Shown: in pieces, positions 32,346 to 45,020 of the stretch | How positions within the stretch are numbered: the stretch's first letter is position 1 | How the letters are laid out: each line of letters starts with the position of its first letter | Notes under the pieces: model-generated | What the model was told of the DNA's origin: nothing | The model's database searches: none | What the model saw: only the letters and a program-made list of their open reading frames with translations | NCBI RefSeq assembly: GCF_003731765.1 | Contig: NZ_MOAL01000003.1 | Coordinates: 372,001 to 436,000 of the forward strand | Source: Pseudomonas chlororaphis | Lineage (GTDB): Bacteria; Pseudomonadota; Gammaproteobacteria; Pseudomonadales; Pseudomonadaceae | DNA length: 64,000 nt | Reading direction: 5' to 3' | Translations under genes and position numbers: made by a program

Positions 32346-32596
32346 GCGGCCGGTTGGACCAGACGGTAGACCGCCTCGACCACGTCATTCACGGTGCGCA
32401 CCGATTTGAATTCTTCGGCGGCGATTTTCTTGCCGGTCTGACGCTTGATGTGGTCGATCAGGTCGACGGCGTCGATGCTGTCGATTTCCAGGTCCTGGTA
32501 CAGGTTGGAGTCGAGGCTGATGCGCGCAGGTTCCAGCTCGAAGAGTTCGACCAAGGCATCGCGCAGGGTGTTGAAGATATCGTCACGAGTTTGCAT
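32342..32596 (-). CDS. acyl carrier protein
   Basis: An 84-residue acidic four-helix carrier. The phosphopantetheine serine is in LEIDSIDAVDL (about residue 40), the canonical DS(I/L) motif at the start of helix 2. It is one of two ACPs side by side, matching the ApeE/ApeF pair of aryl polyene systems. It overlaps the membrane protein gene by 4 bases and lies 9 bases after the other ACP. Confidence 0.93.
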   Translation of the reverse strand: MQTRDDIFNTLRDALVELFELEPARISLDSNLYQDLEIDSIDAVDLIDHIKRQTGKKIAAEEFKSVRTVNDVVEAVYRLVQPAA

Positions 32597-32605
32597 GGTC
32601 CGGTC

Positions 32606-32878
32606 TCAAGCTGCCTGTTTTGCAGTGACGAATGCCGCAAGGCTCGCCACGTTACTGAAGTGGTTACGGGTGTCTTTGGCGTCGGCATCGATCTTGATGC
32701 CGTATTTTTTCTGAATCGCCAGGCCCAGTTCCAGGGCGTCCACCGAATCCAGGCCCAGGCCTTCGCCGAACAGGGTCTGGTCGGTGCCGATGTCCTGGGC
32801 GCCGATGTCTTCGAGGCCCAGGGCGTCGATGATCAACAGCTTGATTTCAAGAATTAAGTCCGGGTGCAGATCGCTCAT
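32606..32878 (-). CDS. acyl carrier protein (phosphopantetheine-binding)
   Basis: A 90-residue carrier starting MSDLHPDLILEIK at ATG 32878. The attachment serine is in GLGLDSVDALELGL. It differs clearly from its neighbour (longer N terminus, IQKKYGIKIDADAKDTRNHF helix 3 region), which suggests different partners, for example starter loading against elongation. The gene begins inside the end of the acyltransferase gene (overlap of 32 bases). Confidence 0.92.
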   Translation of the reverse strand: MSDLHPDLILEIKLLIIDALGLEDIGAQDIGTDQTLFGEGLGLDSVDALELGLAIQKKYGIKIDADAKDTRNHFSNVASLAAFVTAKQAA

Positions 32879-33668
32879 CTTCGGCGAGCTCCTTAATAAA
32901 GTAGTGATGCAAATGATCGTTGAGCTTGCGCGAGGCCTGAGGCGCAGGGCCTTGGGCAGCAAAGGTCTGTGGGTCTATATCGGCCCCCACGCGAAAACTG
33001 AAGTGCACGCGCGAGCGCGGGATGCGATACCAGGGCTCGGCCTTGGTCAGGGTGGTGGGGCTGACCTTGATCACCACCGGGGTGATGATTCTCGCACCGC
33101 GCAAGGCAATCGCCGCGCCGCCCCGATGAAAGGCCGGCGCCTGGCCCGGCTGGGTGCGGGTGCCCTCGGGAAAGATCACCAGGGACTGGCCGTCCTTCAA
33201 TGCCTGGCTGGCGGCATCGAGCATGTCCATGCTGCCGTCGTTGCTGACGTAACCGGCTTCGCGCACCGGCCCGCGGGTAAAGGGGTTCTGCCACAGGCTC
33301 TGCTTGACCACGCAGTTGGCATTGCGCACCAGGCCGATAAGAAACACCACGTCGATCAGCGACGGGTGATTGGCGATGATCATTTGCCCGGGGCGGCCGA
33401 GTTTTTCCGCGCCTTGCACGTCGTAGGTGAGAACGCCAGTGCGGGCCATGAAACGGATGAACAGCCAGAACAGCTGGCTGATGGTCTTGCGCGCGCGGCG
33501 GCGATGGGCCTCGACATTGCCCGGCAGGCAGCCGAGCAGCGGAAAGATCACCAGGCGCAGGCACAGGCCGCCCAGGCCGAACAGGGCAAAGCTCGCCGCG
33601 GTGGCGAGCAGGCGCCAATAGTAGGCGTCGCGATTTTTGGCCCTTACGACGGGCGTTGCCAAGTCCAT
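32847..33668 (-). CDS. PlsC-type 1-acylglycerol acyltransferase (ApeD-like)
   Basis: A 273-residue acyltransferase with the HX4D motif NHPSLID and the FPEGTRTQPG motif of the PlsC family, and one hydrophobic N-terminal segment (LLATAASFALFGLGGLCLRLVIF) that would anchor it in the membrane. It could attach the polyene acyl chain to a glycerol or lysolipid backbone. Start ATG 33668 lies inside the end of the gene before it (25-base overlap). Together with the LpxL-like enzyme this gives the cluster two lipid acyltransferases. Confidence 0.88.
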   Translation of the reverse strand: MDLATPVVRAKNRDAYYWRLLATAASFALFGLGGLCLRLVIFPLLGCLPGNVEAHRRRARKTISQLFWLFIRFMARTGVLTYDVQGAEKLGRPGQMIIANHPSLIDVVFLIGLVRNANCVVKQSLWQNPFTRGPVREAGYVSNDGSMDMLDAASQALKDGQSLVIFPEGTRTQPGQAPAFHRGGAAIALRGARIITPVVIKVSPTTLTKAEPWYRIPRSRVHFSFRVGADIDPQTFAAQGPAPQASRKLNDHLHHYFIKELAEDERSAPGLNS

Positions 33669-34363
33669 ACACGGTTCTTCCAGGCATGTTGGCAGGAGGT
33701 CTGCTGGGTCAGCAGGGTACGCAACAGATTCAGGGCATGGGGCCACTCGGCCTTGGGGGCCTGGCCTTCGGCGCCGCTCAGGGACAGTTGCCAATCGTTG
33801 CCAGGAGTCAGTAGCAGGCCGAGCGCATAGGGAAAGGGCACATCGTCGATCCAGCGGGCGTAGGCCTGGGGCGGCTGTTCTTCGGTGATCACCAGCAGCA
33901 CCGCCGGGGCGCCGTCGCCGAGCAGGGTGGCAGCTTCCAGCAGGCCATGTTCGAGGCCGTCGCCCGCCGCCGCCAGGGCGCTCATCTCGCTGGTTTCACC
34001 GCGCATGATCGACCACAGGCCGATCACCGCGTTGTGCACCGAGAGGCTGAATTGGGTGGGCGAGAGCGGCTGCTCGGCGGCCAGGTCGCAGAGGATTTCA
34101 AAGGTCCTGGGGGTTTCGCCGTGGCGCGAGACAAACACCAACGGCAGCTGTTCCCGGCCCTCGGCCAAGGGCCAGCCGACGCTGAAGGCCATGCGCGCCA
34201 GGCGGCTGAGGCGGCGGCGCTGCATGGCCGGCAGGAAGGACACGTCGGGGGCGGCATCGCTGCGCTCAAGCACGGTCGGTTGCCGGCTCCAGGCCTGCCA
34301 ATCGTCCACGCTTTCGAGCCCAGGGGCCCATGCGCGCCATTGAGCGATGTTGAAGTTGATCAC
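33644..34363 (-). CDS. half-length beta-ketoacyl synthase-like protein (ApeC-like)
   Basis: A 239-residue protein resembling only the N-terminal half of a ketosynthase (the Ketoacyl-synt_2 type). It contains the RRRLSRLARMAF and FVSRHGE segments and FSLSVHNAVIGLWSI, where an active ketosynthase has its catalytic Cys; no cysteine is there. The two active-site histidines of the C-terminal half are absent too. This fits a chain-length-factor-like partner of the ketosynthase at 18637-19833, as reported for the ApeO-ApeC complex. It is the first gene of the minus-strand operon. Confidence 0.8.
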   Translation of the reverse strand: MINFNIAQWRAWAPGLESVDDWQAWSRQPTVLERSDAAPDVSFLPAMQRRRLSRLARMAFSVGWPLAEGREQLPLVFVSRHGETPRTFEILCDLAAEQPLSPTQFSLSVHNAVIGLWSIMRGETSEMSALAAAGDGLEHGLLEAATLLGDGAPAVLLVITEEQPPQAYARWIDDVPFPYALGLLLTPGNDWQLSLSGAEGQAPKAEWPHALNLLRTLLTQQTSCQHAWKNRVWTWQRPS

Positions 34364-34457
34364 GTGATTTCATCCCGCCCCTGCGGGCTTCCTTGACGCG
34401 GTTTGGCGCTCCGATTGGCGCCCGACCCTATATAGGCGCTGGGCCTGAGTGGCGCGC

Positions 34458-34486
34458 ATTATCCGGGTGCGGCTGACTTGTAGCAA
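34458..34486 (-). promoter_or_regulatory. candidate sigma70 promoter of the pigment operon
   Basis: On the minus strand TTGCTA (34486-34481) and GATAAT (34463-34458) are separated by exactly 17 bases, about 95 bases before the first gene of the operon. It sits in the 339-base gap shared with the divergent ParA gene. The match is decent but not perfect, and the regulator of the cluster is not evident. Confidence 0.4.
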
Positions 34487-34702
34487 ATACTGGTTACATT
34501 TCAATCAATAAAAACGACGAATCCGATGAAGGGTGGAGAGGCACTTTGCCTCGCGCTGGATTTTGCAGGGTGTTCCCAGCGCTATTGCGTCGCCGATGCC
34601 CCATGGCTTGAGCCTTGGCGGCAAAGTCCGTTGCCTGCGAGGTAGCGAAGGAAGGAGCAGGGCAACTACACTCGGGCATCTTTGATACACGGAGGTTTTG
34701 TC

Positions 34703-35473
34703 ATGCGGCGTGTGGTGTTCAATCAGAAAGGTGGCGTGGGTAAATCCAGCATCGCCTGCAATCTGGCGGCGGTCAGCGCCAGCGAGGGCTATCGCACCTT
34801 GTTGGTGGACCTCGATGCCCAGGCCAACTCCACCCAGTACCTCACTGGCCTGACCGGCGAGGACATTCCCATGGGGATCGCCGACTTCTTCAAGCAGACC
34901 CTGTCGTCCGGGCCGTTCTCGAAGAAGAATAAGGTGGATATCTACGAAACCCCCTTCGACAATTTGCATGTGATCACGGCGACGGCAGAGCTGGCGGACC
35001 TGCAGCCCAAGCTTGAGGCGAAACACAAGATCAACAAGCTGCGCAAATTGCTGGACGAGTTGGCCGAGGATTACGACCGGATCTACCTCGACACCCCGCC
35101 GGCGCTGAATTTTTATGCGGTGTCGGCGTTGATTGCTGCCGATCGAGTGTTGATTCCTTTCGACTGCGACAGCTTCTCCCGCCAGGCCCTGTATGGCCTG
35201 CTGGCAGAAATCGAAGAGTTGAAGGAAGACCACAACGAAGACCTGCAAGTCGAAGGCATCGTGGTCAATCAGTTCCAGGCGCGGGCCAGCCTACCGCAGC
35301 AGATGCTCGATGAGCTGATCAGTGAAGGGTTGCCGGTGCTGCCGGTGTACCTGGCCAGTTCGGTGCGCATGCGTGAATCCCACCAGGCCAACCTGCCGCT
35401 GATCCATCTCGACCCCCGGCACAAGCTGACCCAGCAGTTCGTCGACCTGCACAACCTGCTGGAAAACGCCTGA
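34703..35473 (+). CDS. ParA-family ATPase (orphan)
   Basis: A 256-residue P-loop ATPase with the deviant Walker A KGGVGKSS (residues 9-16), the LLVDLDAQANSTQYL switch region and YDRIYLDTPPALNFY, all of the ParA/MinD family. ATG 34703 has a strong GGAGG site 7 bases upstream. No parB-like gene or parS site is nearby, so it is an orphan. It occupies the position of the conserved ParA-like gene of other pseudomonads, next to the LysR/MFS pair in the strains I recall. Its cargo is unknown. Confidence 0.9.
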   Translation: MRRVVFNQKGGVGKSSIACNLAAVSASEGYRTLLVDLDAQANSTQYLTGLTGEDIPMGIADFFKQTLSSGPFSKKNKVDIYETPFDNLHVITATAELADLQPKLEAKHKINKLRKLLDELAEDYDRIYLDTPPALNFYAVSALIAADRVLIPFDCDSFSRQALYGLLAEIEELKEDHNEDLQVEGIVVNQFQARASLPQQMLDELISEGLPVLPVYLASSVRMRESHQANLPLIHLDPRHKLTQQFVDLHNLLENA

Positions 35474-35483
35474 CGCGGCGTCC

Positions 35484-35918
35484 TTAGATTCCCTGGCTGC
35501 GCAGCCAGCTCAGCAATTGCGGCAACGGGAAGGCCCCGCTCTGGCGAGCGACCTCCCGACCGTTCTTGAACAGAATCAGGCTGGGTATGGAGCGAATGCC
35601 CAACTGGGCCGAGAGCTGCGGGTTGGCCTCGCTGTCGAGCTTGGCCAGGCGGCACTTGCCGGCCAGTTGCGCCGCCGCCTGTTCGAACACGGGGGCAAAG
35701 GATTTGCACGGCCCGCACCAGTCTGCCCAAACGTCCACCAGCAATGGCAGATCGCCCTTGATCTGGCTGGCGTAATCACCCTGTTTCAATTCGAAAGGCT
35801 TGCCCAGCAGGACCTCGGCTTTGCAACGCCCGCACTTTGGCTGATCGCCCAGGCGTTCGCCGGGAATGCGGTTGAGGCCGTTGCAATGGGGGCAGGGGAT
35901 CAGCAGTGGGTCGGTCAT
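35484..35918 (-). CDS. trxC: thioredoxin 2
   Basis: A 144-residue thioredoxin with an N-terminal zinc ribbon (Cys9, Cys12, Cys29, Cys32) followed by a thioredoxin fold with the WCGPCK active site and the IRSIPSLILF cis-proline loop. This layout is specific to TrxC, which reduces disulphides in the cytoplasm, in other bacteria as part of oxidative-stress responses. ATG 35918 gives the usual MTDPLLIPCPHC start. It converges on the ParA gene with 10 bases between the stops. Confidence 0.95.
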   Translation of the reverse strand: MTDPLLIPCPHCNGLNRIPGERLGDQPKCGRCKAEVLLGKPFELKQGDYASQIKGDLPLLVDVWADWCGPCKSFAPVFEQAAAQLAGKCRLAKLDSEANPQLSAQLGIRSIPSLILFKNGREVARQSGAFPLPQLLSWLRSQGI

Positions 35919-36009
35919 GCTCAGGGCTCCGAAGCGGGCGGTAGAGGTGCAGTAGATGATGGCAGCGGCCGCCAATATCAAGTAGCGGCAGGTTCGTCCG
36001 TGGCGCGGT

Positions 36010-36363
36010 TTAGCGGCTGGCGGGTCGCTCGAAACTCATGAAGCAATCGTGCTCGGCGTAGTAATCAATGGCGGCCAGCAACTCTTCATTGCTCGCCGTG
36101 GGCTTGTGCAGCAGGGCGCTCATGATCACGTCTTCCAGTAAAGCGTCGCTGAAGCAGAACTCCAGGCCCTGTTGGAGCACGTAATCCGGGTAGATTTCCT
36201 GGTCGTCGTCATCGATCAGTGGGAACGACTCGATTACGCACGGGCTGTCCAGACGGATGGCGGCATCGCCCGGCGCTATGTAGACGCAAAACTCCAGGGT
36301 CTTCTGCTGGGGGCGCAAGAGGTCGATCAACTGGTCGAAACTGAGGTGCTGCCGGTAATGCAT
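36010..36363 (-). CDS. small acidic hypothetical protein
   Basis: A 117-residue acidic protein starting MHYRQHLSFDQLIDLLRP. It shows an alternating strand/helix pattern and two acidic runs (LIDDDDQEIYPDY; SNEELLAAIDYYAEHD). It resembles small conserved proteins of the DUF7716 kind, but I am not sure. There is no signal peptide or membrane segment. It lies 91 bases before trxC on the same strand, and the function is unknown. Confidence 0.75.
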   Translation of the reverse strand: MHYRQHLSFDQLIDLLRPQQKTLEFCVYIAPGDAAIRLDSPCVIESFPLIDDDDQEIYPDYVLQQGLEFCFSDALLEDVIMSALLHKPTASNEELLAAIDYYAEHDCFMSFERPASR

Positions 36364-36506
36364 GAACAATCTCCAGGGTGGTGCCCGGTGTCGCGGCAGC
36401 CTGCGGCGGTCATAACGCCTCACATATTCCGTGGGCCTGGGGGCCGCTGTCTATCTAGGCTTCCAAGTCGGGTTTTCAAATAGCTGAAACCGCCCGTCTG
36501 ATCCGC

Positions 36507-36527
36507 CCTATAGCACCTTGCTATGGG
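36507..36527. promoter_or_regulatory. palindrome, probable operator of the toxin-antitoxin operon
   Basis: ATAGCA and TGCTAT (36510-36524) form a perfect inverted repeat around CCT, and two more outer base pairs match at each end. It lies about 50 bases before the toxin start. A second ATAGCGATA-type sequence follows at about 36549-36565. HigA-type antitoxins bind such palindromes to repress their own operon; binding here is inferred. Confidence 0.5.
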
Positions 36528-36574
36528 GTTGTGACGGGGCTAGGTTTCATAGCGATATGCGATAGGGAGATTGC

Positions 36575-36871
36575 ATGCACATCATCACCGTAAAGCGCAT
36601 CAGGGAGGCCAAGGAGCGATGGCCGCAAGCGGCTCGGGCCCTGGATGTCTGGTATCGCCAGGCCAAAGGCGCCAGGCCCGAGGGTTTCGCCGATATGAGG
36701 GCCTTGTTTCCGGCGGTTGATAAGGTCGGGCGCTTCCATGTTTTCGACATTGGTGGCAATAAATTGAGATTGATCGCCCTGGTGCGTTATGGGGTTCAGC
36801 GCCTCTATATCAGGCATGTGCTGGACCACCAGGAATACGACAAGGGGCGTTGCAAGGAGGAATCGGGATGA
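36575..36871 (+). CDS. type II toxin, HigB family (mRNA interferase)
   Basis: A 98-residue basic protein. The HigB-type pattern is visible: MHIITVKRIREAKERWPQAARAL at the N terminus, VFDIGGNKLRLIALVRYGVQRLYIRHVLDH near the C terminus, ending before a short tail. This branch is the HigB_toxin (RelE-superfamily) mRNA interferase, which cleaves translated mRNA. The gene is first in a two-gene unit and overlaps the antitoxin start in an ATGA, the normal higBA order. Confidence 0.88.
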   Translation: MHIITVKRIREAKERWPQAARALDVWYRQAKGARPEGFADMRALFPAVDKVGRFHVFDIGGNKLRLIALVRYGVQRLYIRHVLDHQEYDKGRCKEESG

Positions 36872-37269
36872 GTGTTCTGGTCAAGCAGGCGGCAGAGCAT
36901 TGGCAGTTTGTCGCGCCACTGCTGCGCAAGCCCCGGAGTGAGGCTGACTACGACGGATTGGTGCTGGCCCTGGATGAGTTGCTGGACATCATCGGGGAGG
37001 ACGAGGCACACCCACTGACATCACTGGTGGACATCATCGGCGACTGGATCGAGGCCTACGACGAGGAGCACCACCCGATGCCAAGGGTCAGTGGCGTGGA
37101 GATGTTGCGTTGCTTGATGCGTGAGCACGGCCTGACTCAAGGTGACCTGCCCGGTGTCGGCGCGCAATCGGTGGTCTCGGAAGTGCTGAGCGGCAAGCGC
37201 CAGCTCAACCTGCGGCAGATCCGCTGGTTGGCCTGGCGCTTCAAGGTGTCGATGGAGGTTTTTACCTGA
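36868..37269 (+). CDS. HigA-type antitoxin with C-terminal HTH
   Basis: A 133-residue acidic protein starting MSVLVKQAAEHW at ATG 36868, with AAGGAGG upstream. The N-terminal half is acidic (LDELLDIIGEDEAH), as in toxin-binding parts. The C-terminal half has a Cro/C1-like helix-turn-helix (LRCLMREHGLTQGDL, SVVSEVLSGKRQLNLRQIRWLAWRF). It should neutralise the upstream toxin and repress the operon through the palindrome at 36507-36527. Confidence 0.87.
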   Translation: MSVLVKQAAEHWQFVAPLLRKPRSEADYDGLVLALDELLDIIGEDEAHPLTSLVDIIGDWIEAYDEEHHPMPRVSGVEMLRCLMREHGLTQGDLPGVGAQSVVSEVLSGKRQLNLRQIRWLAWRFKVSMEVFT

Positions 37270-37279
37270 GGCCCGAGGC

Positions 37280-42146
<4,867 letters not shown>

Positions 42147-42213
42147 AGAGACCGGTCAAGCAAGTTGAAAAGGGGGGGAAGTGTGCCGGACATCTGCCGG
42201 CACGCCACCGAGT

Positions 42214-43956
<1,743 letters not shown>

Positions 43957-44363
43957 AGGCAGTACTCCAGGGGGGGTTAAGGCGGGCACAAACTGACCAT
44001 GCAGTCTGCGTGCCAGCGATTCTAACCTGTTGAAATACGATGATGTCAAAAAGCTTTTTAACTCTTTACTCATCCTTTTCTAGCCAGCCCATGCAGTGCA
44101 GGGATGGCGCATTGCTGGGTGGTTGGGTTCGGCCTGCCCGGTCTGTGGATTGGCCAAATCATTTTGGCTCGGACGGGCGTGTATTCAGAAAAATCTGGCG
44201 GGGCGACGAGGTGTCAGGAACCAGATGGGGCATCGGCAGTCTTTAAAACTCGCAGACAAGGTTGCCCGCCAGGTAAATCAAGGCCTTGCGCCCTGATAAG
44301 CCTGGTATCGACGGTGACTTTTCTTTATCGTACGCGCCCTTTGAAAATGCTCGGAAAATCAAA
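43957..44363. other. 407-base non-coding gap between cvrA and the zapB-like gene
   Basis: No protein-like frame and no clear hairpin with a T run were found here. The stretch contains A/T-rich patches (about 44035-44095) likely to hold the divergent promoters. A TTG at 44286 is in frame with the small gene that follows and could extend it by 26 residues, but the extension has no conserved look. Confidence 0.5.
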
Positions 44364-44594
44364 ATGTTGGAAGCATCCCTAAGCCAATTGGAACAACTGG
44401 TCAGCGACCTGGTGCAACAGAACCAAGCGCTGCTCGGCACGAATGAAACCCTGAAAGCCGAACTGGCTCAGGCCAAGGATGAAAACGAAAGCCTGCAACT
44501 GAACCTGATGGAGCAGGAAGAGAAACAAGGCGCCACGGCTGCCCGCATCCAGGCCCTGGTTGAGCGCGTCAGCGCCGGTCCTGTCAGCGCATGA
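44364..44594 (+). CDS. TIGR02449-family small coiled-coil protein (ZapB-like)
   Basis: A 76-residue protein that is one continuous coiled coil (MLEASLSQLEQLVSDLVQQ, then heptads through ARIQALVERV). It matches the small TIGR02449 proteins normally encoded just before zapA in pseudomonads and likely working with ZapA at the Z-ring. The stop overlaps the zapA-like start in an ATGA. The pair looks like a second copy of the zapB-zapA locus (see findings). Confidence 0.8.
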   Translation: MLEASLSQLEQLVSDLVQQNQALLGTNETLKAELAQAKDENESLQLNLMEQEEKQGATAARIQALVERVSAGPVSA

Positions 44595-44893
44595 GGCACA
44601 GCACCGAAGGGGTAAAGGTCGTCTCGATTCTCGGGGAGGACTATTCGATCAAGGCCCCGGCCGGGGAAGAGCAGACCCTGCTGGACGCCGCACTTATGTT
44701 GAAAGCCGCATTGGCCGACACCAAGAAGAAATACCCGACGCTGATCGGTGACCGATTGTTGGTGCTGGCGGCGATGAATTTGTGCTCGCAGCAAATCGAT
44801 ATGCAAAAGCGCCATAAGCAAGAACTCAACCGTTACCAAGAGCAAGTCAGCGCCACGGTTGAAGTGATCGCCAAGACCATCAACCCGGCATGA
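44591..44893 (+). CDS. ZapA-family cell division protein (probable paralogue)
   Basis: A 100-residue protein with the ZapA pattern: an N-terminal VKVVSILGEDYSIKAPAGEEQTLLDAA sheet and helix, a GDRLLVLAAMNLCSQ helix, and a C-terminal coiled coil. ZapA cross-links FtsZ filaments. It differs strongly from the ZapA I recall from P. aeruginosa, and the usual downstream 6S RNA and 5-formyl-THF cyclo-ligase gene are missing here, so it is probably a divergent paralogue. Coupled with the preceding gene by a 4-base overlap. Confidence 0.83.
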   Translation: MRHSTEGVKVVSILGEDYSIKAPAGEEQTLLDAALMLKAALADTKKKYPTLIGDRLLVLAAMNLCSQQIDMQKRHKQELNRYQEQVSATVEVIAKTINPA

Positions 44894-45020
44894 CCGGCGG
44901 TGGCGCAGGGCACTAGCGCAGGTTGCCAGGGAATGGCGCTCTGCGCGGGTGTGCTGTGACGGGGGAGGTTGTCGCCGGCGAAGCCACCTTCTCTTGCGCC
45001 GGGGTCGCTATGTTGCTCGG

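Noticed and set aside
44894..45020. Searched for 6S RNA after the zapA-like gene
   Set aside because: The gap is only 127 bases and the next gene converges. No long self-complementary rod with a central bubble or terminator was seen, so no 6S RNA is called here.
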